DNA of 64,000 nt. It comes from Isoetes taiwanensis. Taxonomy: Eukaryota; Streptophyta; Lycopodiopsida; Isoetales; Isoetaceae. A program made the translations under genes and the position numbers. This document shows positions 1 through 14,353 of this stretch, one piece after another; position 1 is the first letter of the stretch, and each line of letters opens with the position of its first letter. The DNA lies in the NCBI GenBank assembly GCA_021234155.1, contig JAJEKV010000064.1:4836001-4900000 (forward strand), read 5' to 3'. The notes beneath the pieces are model-generated. The model did not search any database. It saw only the letters and a list, made by a program, of their open reading frames with translations, and was not told the DNA's origin.

Positions 1-1330
1 ACACAAGGGAAGTAAATGGAACATGTCAAAACTATTAAAACAAATCCAATAATGGATTAAAGCAAACCCAACAAGGGTTTCATGAAACGGAGAGGGTGAA
101 AATGAGGCAACGACAAGAAAGAATGTAATAGGAAACCGCCGGGGATGCGGGGAAAGTTCCAGCGGCGCCGCCTTAATGAGCGGCTGAGCCGCGAAAGTGG
201 TGCGCCGCCACCGAAAGTTTTCCGCCACGCAAACTGAACTGACACGCGGCGGTTCGCCACGTGAAACAACCGGGGAGGGCTTTTTTCCGAGGTGGCGCTG
301 ACGTGTCGCCTACGTGGATTTTTTTTGATGAATTGTCCCCTGTTTCTTTTGAGCGTAAGCTTTGGCGATGGCGTAACTCCGCAGCTTCGAGTCGCTTTTC
401 TCGGCGCCGCTATGGCGCCGCCTGTGATGTAGTTTGACGGTGGCGCCATCCCCTTTAGCTTCATTTTGATGCCCGCTTTGGAGCCGCCTTCAAGCGTTTT
501 GGGAGTTCTTGAAGATCCGCGAAAGATAGAAGATTTGTCCCCGTTCTTGAAGGTTCTTAAGGTTAGTTTTTTGTTTTTTTCTCGATTTAACCGTGCTTTC
601 TTTGTCCTTGTTTAGTTCTAACCGTTCTTGTTTCTTTGTTGCGCTTGGGGGCGCTATGGCGATTTAAAACCGGTCGTGCTTTCTTCTTGTCTTGTTGCTT
701 GCCGAAGCAAGGGGTGTACAAAATATTTCTGCGGGGACCTTAGTTTATCCTTTGTTTGTAGATCGAAGACATCACCGTAAATCGCGGAGCTCCTTTGTTT
801 AAGGGCTGCAAAAGAAATAGATCTTTTTGTTTAGAATGGTTGGAAGGAAAAAGCAGAGCATAATTTGGTGTGGTTTTTTGAAGGTGAAAGACACTTGATC
901 CGGGTTTTGGAAGTCGGGAAACACTAAAGATGCCCAAATTATTGCGATTCGTATAAGGCTTAGAAGCCAAAGAAAACGCTCCATACTCGTGCTTCCAGAA
1001 GAATCCAAAGGCAAGGCCTTATTGTTTCTGACTCGGTTCCCGAGCTTATTCTAATAGTAAAAGTCCCGGATTTGCATGTATCGTGCCATTTAGGGCTTTT
1101 TGGGCAATTTTGGATTTGAGCAGGGGAGTTGTGATCTCCTCGAATCTGCGGATCTCTGTTGTTTTGTGCATAAACTCTTGTATAAACCGTACATGTATTG
1201 TATTCAAAGTGTATCAGATCTGGCGGCGCCGCTTAAGTCGCCAACATCTAAAGTTTCCACCGGTCCGAAACAAAAACAAGAAACCAGGAGGAAAAAAGCC
1301 CTCCCCGTTGTTTACGAATGAAAGAAAGGG
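1..1330. other. GC-rich non-coding block with inverted repeats
   Basis: I see no convincing gene here. The block is much richer in G and C than the rest of the window and repeats the palindromic core GGCGCC several times (near 165, 402, 413, 443 and 1225). A 25-base inverted repeat with about one difference links 264-288 with 1290-1314, and each copy lies near a GGCGGCGCC-type core. This suggests either a GC-rich MITE of about 1.1 kb or the CpG-rich start of a non-coding transcript. The short ORFs in it show no family resemblance. Confidence 0.4.
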
Positions 1331-3560
1331 GATAAGAAAACCAAGGGAAAAAGGACAATCCATAACAAATAAGATGGGACAAGTAGCACTAGAGGTTATC
1401 AAGACACAAACAAAAAAGACACCAAATGTAGAAGCAACATTAAAGAAGCATGCCAAAGTGCGACAATGGAGTGAAAAAGGAGACAAAGGAACAAAATAAA
1501 GCCATAAAATACCAATAGAATGGAAATAATGATGCAACTTGAACTGAAGGAATAGTACCAAATATTACGAGATTCTTGAAAAGACTAGATGTACAAGGGG
1601 GTGTCAAGTCTAGTAAGGATGGGGCAAACAAGATACTTAGAACAAAATGGGTGAATCTAATAACAAGTGCAGATAAAGCCGAGGAGAACGAAAAAATGAC
1701 AAGAGGTGCAACAAGAGCAAAACACACATAAATGCCCAATAAGCAATCTCTTCAGAGTGCAAATGAGAACATAACCAGCATGAACAAGAAATTACTACAA
1801 ATTGGGTCAAAGCGAAAACTATAAAAACATAGAAACCGGAGTAACACAGACAAAAGAAATCTCAAGTGACAATCATGTAAAAAACACCTAGAAACATAAA
1901 ATCTGCTTAGAGTGGAACAGGTAGAGCATGGAGGCTCATGAAACTAATGACCAAACAGAAGTACGGAGAAACATGACTAAAGCAGATGAAAAAGAATGTC
2001 AAGTAGAACGAGATCCGTACAGTAAACAGGACAATGCTAGAGACTAATATATTAGCAACGACAACAACAAAGGGAGCATGGACGCTGGAGCACATCGAAC
2101 CAAACCCAAAGCAATGCAAAGTAAATGAAACAATAGGAGAAACAATGCAAAGTAAATGAAACAGTAGAAGAAACAAGGCAAACGAATAACGACAAAGACA
2201 AATAGAATGAACAGGACAAAAAGGAACAAAGAACAAAAGAACAACAAGAATAAACATGACCAAGTGTTGTGAATGACGTATCCAACCACACCTACCCCAG
2301 ACGCAAGTAATCTAGAAAGGATCCAAATGTGTGTACCAAACCAACAAAGCAATGTCAAAAAACGACCACGGCTTGCAATGCTCTGGACAATCTTCAACAC
2401 ATATTCCCCTACATGGAAAAAAGCAACCATGTAATGCACTAGAGGTAGAAGTAAATATGATGACCAGATGAGACCAAGTAAAATGAACATGTAGTATATG
2501 CCATCAAAAACGTGACAAGAATGTCGTTGTATTGAGCCTCGAAAGAAATCTAGAAATAAAATCATGATATGATAACTACCATCTATCTACTAGCCATGGG
2601 AAACCGATCTGCCGAAAACACAAAATTTGTAAGTGCCAGCAAAGCAATACAAATGTGAAACTTCAATGTGACTTCAATGGAGGGGTGATAGGTGACTTCA
2701 GATGAACATAAAGACGTACGAAGGTTGAAACAAGAAAGGCCACGGAGGATATACAAGAAATTCCAAGCGCGGATCCAAAGATCAAATGCAATAAATGAGC
2801 TATAAAAGAAACCACTACTAAAACGGATCTAATGCTCATTCATATATGGAGAAGCAGAAACCATCTAGGCACATGTAAAAGCTTAAGGCACAACAGACGA
2901 AACCATATACACACCTGTAAAAGCTTAAAGCATGAAGCTCATACATTAGATAAAGCCATCTAGGCACATGTAAAGGCTTAAGGCACAACAAAAGCTATGC
3001 AGTACAAGCATTATACTGAAAGACCAACATATGCATCAAAGATACTGTGTAGAGTGTTGAAACGCACAGAAACTAAATGAAAGAAACTTTGTAAAAAATC
3101 TCAAGAATTGATGAAATGAGAATATCTAAAGTGAATATCACCTACCAAATATACGTAAAACATCACCTACAACCAGAATACAACAAACATGTTATTACAT
3201 AGATCCAAACCCCTACTTAACATGTGCAATGTAACCTAAACTAAATAATAAGCACTTTCCGAGTATGTTGTTGACCCCTGCCCCAACTAACTGCACCATC
3301 AAGTTAGAGAGCCAACAGCTTAGTTAATGGACCAATGACCACTTTTAAAATTTCTCAAACAACACTATGTGAGCAAGATTTTACGATATAAACAAGAACC
3401 AAATCCCAATACATGTATGAATAAAACCAGAATGTGAAAACACCCTAGGGCACCCTTCGTGAAACTACCCCATTGGCATTGTTAGGACGAATAAAATGGA
3501 ATATGAACTAGTAGAATCTCATGGAAAGAACAAAAAATAACTATCGAACTTCCCTTGTTT
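1331..3560. other. A-rich, T-poor non-coding stretch with small tandem repeats
   Basis: No gene recognised. The plus strand is strongly skewed, with roughly half its bases A and few T, for more than 2 kb. The minus-strand ORFs of 60-170 residues here are rich in F, L, C and V only because of this skew. Two local repeats are visible. A 31-bp tandem pair lies at 2113-2174. A 34-bp direct repeat lies at 2861-2894 and 2956-2989, with a start-to-start spacing of 95 bp. The stretch could be a decayed retroelement leader or a long intron. Confidence 0.45.
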
Positions 3561-3709
3561 CTGTGCAAAAACGACGTTAATGTTAGGATTTATATCCTGC
3601 AGTTCTGCTAGTTCCCCAGAAACCTACGTGCCACTTTTTTGGAGCACGCATCAACTAAGAATATTCAAAAGGCAAATTTCTATCACAATTATATATACAA
3701 GAAACTTAT

Positions 3710-3731
3710 CGCGGCGGCCAAGGCCGCCGCG
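3710..3731. repeat. Perfect GC hairpin, 10-bp arms
   Basis: CGCGGCGGCC and its exact reverse complement are separated by AA. The hairpin is isolated in AT-rich surroundings. It is not followed by a T-run, so it is not a simple terminator. Its role is unknown. Confidence 0.85.
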
Positions 3732-3773
3732 AACGTTTCTCTTCCCCGTCTTGTCTATTTTAAGCTAGAACAT

Positions 3774-3790
3774 GCAGGATTTGAACCTGC
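3774..3790 (-). repeat. tRNA-like T-arm (Pol III B-box), SINE relic
   Basis: On the minus strand a 5-bp stem (GCAGG/CCTGC) encloses the T-loop TTCAAAT, so the B-box pattern GGTTCAAATCC is present. No pairing acceptor stem is found on the expected side, so a functional tRNA gene is unlikely. A second tRNA-like unit on the same strand lies about 130 bp away. Confidence 0.4.
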
Positions 3791-3917
3791 ATTTCTGCAT
3801 TTCTTCACTGTGCGTTCAACGCCTGCACGATAGAAGATTGCTGATCATAACGACTATAACATTCCCAATGATAATAAGTGTTATATATTTTTCTTTCAAA
3901 CATGTCATGCAATGATA

Positions 3918-3986
3918 GCTAATGGGGTTTGAACCTTGGCGGGGAACACCCATATCCAGTGGTCTGACCACTAGGCCACCATCGCC
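3918..3986 (-). repeat. tRNA-derived SINE head
   Basis: Read on the minus strand, this 69-bp stretch starts GGCGATGGTGG and has an A-box-like TGGCCTAGTGG about 10 bases in. It ends with a B-box, GGTTCAAACCC. Box order and spacing fit a Pol III internal promoter. The anticodon stem does not fold cleanly, which favours a SINE head over a tRNA gene. Confidence 0.5.
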
Positions 3987-3989
3987 ATG

Positions 3990-5080
3990 AACATAGAACA
4001 TTTACGGCCACCCAAGAGGCTTGGTTGACCCTCCGGAATCAAGCCTCTGGAATCAAGCCTGGAGGGACTTTCTATTATTCAATCTGTTATATATATGCAT
4101 GCTTCTCCTCTCAAAATCTCCACCTTCAAATTCGAATATGCAGGGATATCCCATTTTCACCATAGAGTATGATATAAGAAATTTGTTTGCTTTTAAAAAG
4201 GTATCTACAACACTTCCAATAAAAGACTATATTATCCAAAAGATAGAAGGGTCAGGATACGAAGGGCAGACTGTTGATACGCATTTGGCCTCCCCAAATC
4301 CGCTGCTTTGTGCCTGATTTCGTCCTCCACTTCTTGCCTTCTAAATCCACCTAATTAATCTGGTGGTAGAAACAGAGCTCTGTCGATAATACTGTGAACT
4401 TTCAACTTCCTTGTTTGAAACCGGTAATTGCATTGATCCGCCGGTTTGTTCGTTCCGTAATCATATTTCCTTGAATATCCAAAGATCAATTTTGAATCAA
4501 ATCCCACTCTTTGCTTTGCACATTTGAAGTGGGCATCTCTCTCTTCTTGAATTGGACCTAAAAGTTTCACTTTTTTAACTCCGTGGATCTCCTTCCAGCT
4601 CTTGTTCTTTTGTGTGAAGGATCAATAACTCCGCCATGCAAATCTTTACCTTCAAGAGTTTGATGGAATTTCAAATACTCAAAATCTTCCTTCCCTTGCT
4701 TCCGACTTTTAGTTTCCTATGTGAATGCCCCCGCTTTTTGGGGTTTTTGAGAAAGTGTGCAAATCATGCTATCTTGTATCGACCTGCTGCTTTGCCTTCA
4801 TGAATTCGTTTAATGCATCATTCCATTGGCTTAGTGCCGAGTTGCAAATTCAAAATCTAGGTCTGAGGCCGGAAGACGGATCGCCCATAGCCGAAAGCAA
4901 AAGCAAAGAATCATAGACCGACCCAGGGGTAAGCTTCTTGAGTCTTGGACTGGGCGTGGAAGCATGCAACCCATGGTAATGGAATATGGGGTTTGTGGAA
5001 TATGCCACTTGTAATCCACAAACGTGGATACTGGCGGAGAGCGGACCCAATTAAGCAATTCAATTCCTCTCGGATGTCCC
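3990..5080. other. Intergenic, nothing recognised
   Basis: Ordinary AT-rich plant intergenic sequence. The ORFs at 4021-4317 and 4355-4570 have no recognisable domain. The last 250 bases become C-rich and lead into a plausible promoter for the cytokinin dehydrogenase fragment. Confidence 0.4.
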
Positions 5081-5084
5081 CAAA

Positions 5085-5091
5085 TATAAAA
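5085..5091 (+). promoter_or_regulatory. TATA box of the cytokinin dehydrogenase fragment
   Basis: TATAAAA lies about 200 bp before the ATG at 5287, in a C-rich AT-poor context. This would give a 5' leader of about 170 bases, normal for plants. Confidence 0.45.
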
Positions 5092-5286
5092 CCCACACAA
5101 ATGCCCATCTCCTACCCGCCCATAGCTCCCACATAAATTAATCCCCACCCACTTGCTCCCTGCACAATCATGCGGAAATCACGGACCTCAATTCCCCATA
5201 AATCCTCCCCTTTTCTGCTCAATTCCTTGCCGATCTTCCTTCCCATCCAATTTTTTTCTTCCAATCTCGTATCTTCCCTCCCAGCC

Positions 5287-5523
5287 ATGAATTTCTCTGT
5301 GGGTTCTGCTCTTGCATTGCTGCTTATCCTTATCAGAACCGCCGTAGTTGGATTGGCCACAGATTCCCGCACATGTACTCTGTCATTTGAAGACTGTGCT
5401 CTTCTTACATCGATTAAATTTGATGGGTTTATCTCATTCAGTCATACGCAATCTGCAGCGAAAGATTTCGGTGGTTTGGAGCATCAAATTCCGGCCGCTG
5501 TGCTGTATGGAGGGAAGAGATAA
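5287..5523 (+). pseudogene. Cytokinin dehydrogenase first-exon fragment (signal peptide plus start of FAD domain)
   Basis: The ATG at 5287 opens a 78-residue frame. Residues 1-23 form a hydrophobic secretion signal (ALALLLILIRTAVVGLA). They are followed by a region ending AAKDFGGLEHQIPAAVL. This matches the conserved N-terminal block of plant cytokinin dehydrogenases (CKX, usually about 520-570 residues), which reads roughly AxxDFGNxxxxxPxAVL before the FAD-binding PP-loop. The frame stops six residues later, and no FAD-binding or substrate domain follows in any frame nearby. The full enzyme would be secreted and would cleave cytokinin side chains. This copy is either an exon stranded by insertions or a partial duplicate. 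Identification rests on one motif and the signal peptide, so it is probable rather than certain. Confidence 0.55.
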
Positions 5524-6200
5524 CATCCAGGCGGAAGAACATAAATGCTCATAAATCCGCCATAAATGCTCCTAAATGTCCTGACACAAATTAATGCCTT
5601 GAATAAGTGAGTGCACGTGGCGGGCTGGAGATTTTTCTTTTTATTGGAATTGAAAAATGCAATGGACACATACGTGTCAGGCCCAGGGCTGTGCTCAGCC
5701 CAGAAAAATTACTTCCCCATTTTTTAAGAACAGAAATGTTACTGCTTTATATATGGTATGATATGTTTAGATTAGATCAGACAAGGTTGTAAAATTATTC
5801 TACTCCAAAATGAACGAACGTCCACGGAGAAATAATTGAATCCCCGTCACATTGTTATCATTGAGTCTCCAATGTCTTCAAAATTGTAATCAAACTCTTT
5901 TTTTACATCATCAATGACAGCATATGCTCTATTTGCCGATCAACCATGCGACAGCATATGCTCTATTTGCCGATCAACCATACGAAATGGAGATCCAGGA
6001 GAGGAACCATGGAAACTTCGACTGGACAAAAAATCCAATGTAAGCCCAGACACGATTGTGGAAGTTCTTGAAGCCCTGATACGGTTTCCCCATCTAAGCA
6101 AACGTTGCGAATCTTGGAAAAAGGTTGAGTTATACACACATTATACACCTGCAAAACCCACATAAGAATTGCTACAAAACTGGTTCACATATGGTGAGGA
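5524..6200. other. Intergenic with a 34-bp tandem duplication
   Basis: No convincing gene. A 34-bp unit is duplicated in tandem at 5916-5949 and 5950-5983. The minus-strand ORF 5940-6137 could be read as an extra last exon of beta-amylase after a possible splice donor at 6220, but reading straight to the stop at 6201 gives a normal-length enzyme. Confidence 0.4.
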
Positions 6201-9086
<2,886 letters not shown>

Positions 9087-9757
9087 TTTCGGGAAAAAGA
9101 AAATTGAAGGAACAGCAAAAACGAAAATGTAAACACCCAGAAGCTACGAAAGAGATCTAGAAATGTTCAACTTTTATTCGAGTCACACAGTACTGAACCG
9201 GAAATGGGCCATGGTGGCCAAAGTCCGGCAACAGATGAGGACAGGCAGCCCACATGGAAACTTTGCAGAGAATTTGACTATTGAAAGCCACGCGTTAAAA
9301 CAAGAACACATGCAGGAGATATGACAGATGCCGTGTAAAGATTTGGATGGAAGAAGATTCCTCACGACTGACTTGTTTCGCATTTTAAGGCTGTAGATTC
9401 TGCTGCGCTTCCGACGGGATTGGAACCAAACTTGTGATCAAAGGGCCCGCAGATCCTTGCGTCGGTGGAGCAACTACAGCTACATATATTCTCTCTTTCT
9501 ACATTAACATACAAATATTTGAGTCAGGTGCTATAATTGGATATCCGTCAAAATTACCCTAAAGAGTTATATAACTGGAGGATACCATTTCCGTTCTGCT
9601 CTATTTCCCACTGATACATTCCTACGTCGAGATGTTCTGCTTTTTTTTTCCTAACATTTTTGCTGACATTTATAATCGTGGTAGAATTTTAACATCCATG
9701 AAAGCCTTAGAAGCCTTCTCGGACTCTCTAGTGTAAAGGGAGAGTCTCATAATTAAG
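9087..9757. other. Beta-amylase upstream region
   Basis: This is non-coding DNA 5' of the minus-strand beta-amylase gene. It should hold its core promoter. I could not pick a convincing TATA box. A hairpin with 7-bp arms (GACTCTC/GAGAGTC, 9722-9746) closes the interval. Confidence 0.4.
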
Positions 9758-9910
9758 TTATCACTAGTTATCATACTAAGAGATAATTAGTTATCAGCCC
9801 GATAAGGTGGTTATCAGACCTCGGCCGATAACCAAAAATGCGTGACCGAGGCTGTACGTCCGAGGCTAGATATTTGGCACGTAAGGCCGAGGCCTCGGCC
9901 AGACCGATAA
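9758..9910 (-). promoter_or_regulatory. Dense GATA-box cluster upstream of beta-amylase
   Basis: Eight GATAA/TTATC motifs occur in 153 bp, starting at 9758, 9768, 9782, 9791, 9801, 9811, 9827 and 9906, on both strands and often 9-10 bp apart. GATAA is the core of the plant I-box and of GATA-factor sites, linked to light and circadian control of plastid genes. The cluster lies 0.7 kb upstream of the beta-amylase ATG. It also contains the perfect 16-bp palindrome GGCCGAGGCCTCGGCC at 9885-9900. It could instead be the end of an unrecognised MITE. Confidence 0.45.
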
Positions 9911-10526
9911 CCTTACCTTAACTTATGGGACACCTTCACAACACACCAATTAATGGGACCACTGTAAATATTCGCCACGAAAAATGTTTGAACCACGAAA
10001 AATACACCATATTTTTTAGGGAGTTAGCATATTTTTTCCAGTTTTAGCGCGATTCAAACACGACATTGGCCTATTTTTTACGGCGCTCGTACACATTTCT
10101 GACCTAAACGATTGGATTATAACATGGCACATAATGTAAGAAAGGCGATTGTCAACATTCTTGAAACTTGGCAACATTTTAACACGTTAGCACATTGCCC
10201 TGTTTCCACGCCAAGAATTGTCGACAAGGTCCATTTCATGTATACCATCTATTAACATGTCCTATAGCAACCTACACCTTTTATGTCGTTAAAATATGGA
10301 ATCAACCATAATGGCTAGCATATAAAGGTGAGAGAATATCGATTGTCAAACTTTTTAGGAAAAAGATGTCCAATATGGCCCTCAAGTACCGGGCATAAAG
10401 CAAAATGGCACTTATCTTCTAGATCGTCATCCACTTTTGGCCATATGTTGCCATCCACCATTGCTTTAGAGGAGGAAGAAACAAATTCTAATTTTATTCA
10501 TGACTAAATTAAACACGTTTTGTATA
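9911..10526. other. Intergenic, nothing recognised
   Basis: AT-rich sequence with no gene, repeat or RNA that I can support. Confidence 0.4.
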
Positions 10527-11148
10527 GGGGAATGGAGGCCCCAACCTCCATTCCCCTACAATATAGAAGTTGGGGACGTTTTTTTCCTCATAGATCTGGC
10601 GAAGCTTCAAATGCAACAAAGAGAGCAGGGCTTCAAAAACAGAGCATGGCTTCTTCTTTAATCTGGCAAAGCAGAGTAGGGCTTCAAGATCTGGCAAAGC
10701 AGAGCAAAATAGAGCAGTAGATCCGGCAAAACACAGCAGGGCTTCAAGATCCGGCAAGATCCGGCAAAGCAGATCAAAGCAGGGCTTCAAAAATGCTCTG
10801 GTATGGCGAGCAAAGCAAACAGATTTAAAAGTTCAGAAGATTTACGTTTCTGCTTCTGTGTTACACCGGGGATCTGTGTAAAGAACAAGCTTCATCTGCT
10901 CATCTTCGATTTGCGTGAAGAGCTGATGATCTGTGTGCACCTGCTTCATCTGAAGAACTAGCGATGGCCCTAAAAATGAACCCTAAAAACAAAATGGAGA
11001 ACCCTAATCTGCGCAGCCGGTTAGGCGGAATGCATTAACCCAACTGCCATTCCGCAGTATTGGGCTGCGCCACGTGGCAGCACGAAAATGCACGCCAAAG
11101 AAAAGAACGGACCCAACTTTTATATTGTGGGGCAATGAGATGTTGCCC
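10527..11148. mobile_element. MITE of about 620 bp with hairpin termini
   Basis: A 30-bp terminal inverted repeat with a few differences links 10549-10577 with 11108-11137 (core CAATATA then AAGTTGGG). Outside it, each end folds on itself. On the left AGGGGAATGGAGG pairs with CCTCCATTCCCCT (10526-10557). On the right GGGGCAATG is followed by GTTGCCC. No transposase is encoded. The inside holds a degenerate minisatellite. A target duplication is not certain (a TA or TATA is present on both sides). The element is non-autonomous, superfamily unclear. Confidence 0.65.
10590..10800. repeat. Degenerate minisatellite inside the MITE
   Basis: About seven imperfect units of roughly 20-30 bp are built on the words GATCYGGCAAAGCAGA and GCAGGGCTTCAA. 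They lie wholly inside the MITE, so they probably moved with it. Confidence 0.65.
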
Positions 11149-11457
11149 TTATACTTTCTATGAATTCACATGTCCTAACACATAGAAGATTTGATTTCTT
11201 CAACTAACAAAAAATAAAAGATCATTACATCCATTAGGAAATGCAGAGGCCTATATTTGTAATTATATTGATGTATTTTACCAAAGAAATTTAACACTCG
11301 TAAATTCAACAACGAATCATACTATTTTGCATACATTTTTTACCATGTATAGGGAGTGTATGTTTTAGTCACTACATTTTTTATTTCAAGGTTTTGGTTA
11401 GATGAGATAGGGAATGTTTCTATGAGGGTATTTGCAAAGTGTCTAAGCAAAAAAAGG

Positions 11458-11459
<2 letters not shown>

Positions 11460-11550
<91 letters not shown>
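11460..11550. repeat. (CT)n microsatellite
   Basis: About 90 bp of CT dinucleotide with a single interruption. It lies just outside the proposed left end of the Harbinger element. A longer one lies outside the right end. Confidence 0.97.
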
Positions 11551-11551
<1 letters not shown>

Positions 11552-12065
11552 CGTCGGCCACATGCTCGTAAAAAAATGCATCTCTCGTCACATCCTGGTT
11601 CCTCCCTAAAATGTGCGTATTTTTTTTTGAGGAGAGGAGAGACGATTGTCTCGAGGCTTAACGACCTCTGTTATTGGCGAGAATTTTTTTTTTTACTGCG
11701 GATTTTTCGATCGTGCATCAATTAGGCCGGCGAGAGAAAATGTGGGATAATTCAATCGTGAACGTTCAATTGGCCAAAATTGTGGGATATTCAAGCCTGT
11801 TTTTCTTGGTTCGTGAGGCTATGTGGGATAATTCATTTCTAGTTTTGCCTTCCCATTCTTTTTCGATTCCGGCCACTAAACCATGGATCCGGTCATTCTT
11901 GGTATGATTGCCATGCTTTTTCGGGCTTTGACACTTTCATTTGCATTACGAGATCTCGCGTTTGCGGCTATTGGAACTCAACGAGCTCGAAGATCCAATG
12001 ACCCCGTTCGATGATGATGTTTTAGAAGACAACAATGGTATGTTTTTTTATGATCTGCGGCGTTA

Positions 12066-13239
12066 ATGGTTCTTGGGTTCCAAAGCGAGGTTAGAAGACC
12101 ACCAAGAAGATTTTGGATTGCTCCAAGGCGAGAAACACAATGGGATAATATAGATAACCACGCATGGAATTGTATAGCTTCCTTTGAAGATGATATGTGG
12201 CACCAATTTTACGGGATGAAGAGAGCCACATTTGAGAGACCGGTAGGTTTAATTGTGCCCTATCTTGTCGGGCCCGTATTAAAGTAAGGCCCCCTCAGAT
12301 CCAAGGAAAGCGGTTGCTATGGTTTTGTATTTTCTTGCACACGGATATGCCATTACATGTCCTGGCCGAGATTTTATGTTGGGAAAGCAACAAAGTCGTA
12401 AATATACCAAGAAAGTCACGCTTGTATTGGCTTCGAAGACAATGCTGTACAAACGTTTTGTTGCAATGCCTACAGGTGCAAGATTAATCCAGTGTATTAA
12501 GGAATTCCATGATGCAACTGGGCTGCCCAATGTATATGGTGCAGTTGACGGTTCCCATATTTTTTTATGGAGGAAACCCAAAAAAAAGGACAATGGGGAA
12601 GACTATTACAGCAGACATAAGAGGCACTCATGTCTCATGCAAGGAATTGTTACACATAGCAGATTGTTTATAAATGTTTGTGTGACCAGAACAGGTTCAG
12701 TCCATGATTCCAACCAGTTCAAGAAAAGCTCCATTTACAATAAAATTGCCTCAAAACAAATTTTACAGGAACCTGTGGTGACCCTGAGTGGTAGAAAACT
12801 GAAGAAAGGGCAGCCTACTGACCAGGAAGTTCAGGTAAATATTCCACCATTACTGTTAGGTGATTCAGCTTATTCCAGCAGGCCCTTTCTCCTCAAAGTC
12901 TTTCCTCAAAACCAGGGTGCATATGGAAAGTTTAACAGAAGGATCTGTAGGGGCAGAGTTTGTGTAGAGAATGGATTTGGGATTGTCAAGGAAAAGTTTA
13001 GAATTCTGAAACACTTGCCTGTGCATGTTGGCAAAGCCTCCAAGATTATACATGCATGTTGTGTTCTTTGGAACTTTTGTATAATGGAAGACAAGGGTTG
13101 GGATATGCTGCCAATTGAAGAAGACCCTCCACCAATATATTACTATGAAACAGAAGCCATTAACAGATCCTTAAAAAAACAGGGTGATCAAATGAGGCAC
13201 GTGCTATTTGAGAATTTGGATGGCCATGTCATCCTTTGA
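12066..13239 (+). pseudogene. Harbinger DDE transposase
   Basis: The main frame from 12319 gives 306 residues covering the whole DDE nuclease. The first Asp is in YGAVDGSHIFL, the second in LLGDSAYSSRPF and the Glu in CVENGFGIVKEKFRIL, so the catalytic triad is present. The N-terminal helix-turn-helix part is in another frame (12066-12287, with QFYGMKRATFERP). It joins the main frame near 12285, where PSDPRKAVAMVLYFLA is the expected continuation, so one frameshift separates them. The family cuts and pastes DNA at TWA targets with the SANT-like partner. Confidence 0.9.
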
Positions 13240-13832
13240 ATGAATGAATTTTTGCAACCAAAAGAATGAAATTCATAATCAATTGTATTTGATGTGATCT
13301 CTTTAATTCTGTTTTGTTAATCGATTGTTACAAAATGTTACAAAGTTAAATGTGTTTGTGGCCTGATTTTTGTGCTAGAAAACTGTCATTATCGTGAATC
13401 GAAGCAAAGAAGTCACATGCATTTCTCGAGACAAAATGACTTCACATTGATACACATAAAATATTATAGAATTTGAACAACAGTGGAAAAAGAAGGTAAA
13501 CCAGTTTTATATTCAACAGAAATTTAGTACATTTTTTTTTTTCTTTGCTTTGTTCAAAAGCGGTCGCGATATCTCATCACCGGGTTACAATCAAAGTGCA
13601 TAGGAAAACAAAGAGCATAAGGCACTCCTCCCAAAGGGCATAGGCAATCTGCATGGGAAATATGCACAGGTTTCTTCTGTCAGCAAAACTCAACAAAAAA
13701 AAACATGGCATGCAAGCCATTTTCCACATAACAGATACCTGTTTCAAAATTGAAAATAGGAAACAAAAAAAAAAAGATGTAACATAAACTTTTTTATCCA
13801 CTAGATCCTGGGACAAAGATCACAACGGAAGG
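13240..13832. other. Between the convergent Harbinger genes
   Basis: AT-rich spacer between the 3' ends of the convergent element genes. No further coding signal recognised. Confidence 0.4.
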
Positions 13833-14353
13833 TTATGTTTCGTATCTCTTCAAGGCACCATTTATCATTCTCGCCTTGACGCACCACGGTCTCCATGTGG
13901 GCGGGTCCACCTGTTCTGGCGAAATTAGCAGCCCACTCAAAACCTGCGGATCAATAGAAACCCCATCCAAAAAAAGTTGTGGACTGCCTGTTTGGAGTAA
14001 TTGCGGTGGATCTTCTTGTGGGTCAAAACTTCCACTTCGGTTTGTAGGTCAAATGCGAAGGGGAGGAAAACTGGCTTTCTTGTTCGTCTTCATGAGAAAC
14101 ATAATTTTCTTGAAACTGATTCTCCAAACTTACAGGCATTTCGCTGAACTGCCGAGAATCCCCACTGCTGTCGGGAAGAACTTCCTCACTGGAAGTGGGC
14201 CAGGAATCGTGGTCAGAGTAATAGGGTAACTCTGAGGAAGAAGACGAAGTAGTTGGTGGAGTTCTATAAGATGAGGACTTGGAAGAGCTTGAGCTCGAAG
14301 AGCTCGAGCTAGGGCTTGGAGAGCGTGGGCGCTTTCTGCTCACGACTCTCTCC
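13833..14353 (-). pseudogene. Serine-rich element ORF
   Basis: From the minus-strand ATG at 14353, an NLS-like RKRPRSPSPSSS start is followed by a run of Ser and an acidic middle of about 110 residues. A second frame, starting GSFDPQEDPPQLL and ending near 13833, continues it, so at least one frame change or a missed intron is present. I do not recognise a domain. Low-complexity Ser-rich proteins of this kind are plausible companions or N-terminal tails of the SANT-like protein, but that is inference. Confidence 0.4.

Noticed and set aside
57-464. 135-residue minus-strand ORF in the GC-rich block
   Set aside because: Arg- and Pro-rich composition explained by GC content. No domain, and inverted repeats dominate the region.
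1907-2565. Minus-strand ORFs rich in Leu, Phe, Cys and Val that look like membrane proteins
   Set aside because: They follow from the A-rich plus strand. No conserved motif, and several overlapping frames look alike.
3774-3990. Functional tRNA genes on the minus strand
   Set aside because: T-arms and one A-box are present but no complete cloverleaf or acceptor stem can be drawn. SINE relics fit better.
5940-6137. Ninth exon of beta-amylase
   Set aside because: A donor-like GGTAAGG at 6220 exists, but reading through to the stop at 6201 gives a normal-length enzyme, and the candidate exon has no family similarity I can see.
11340-11591. Arg-Glu and Ser-Leu repeat proteins (also 16052-16428)
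   Set aside because: Translations of CT microsatellites.
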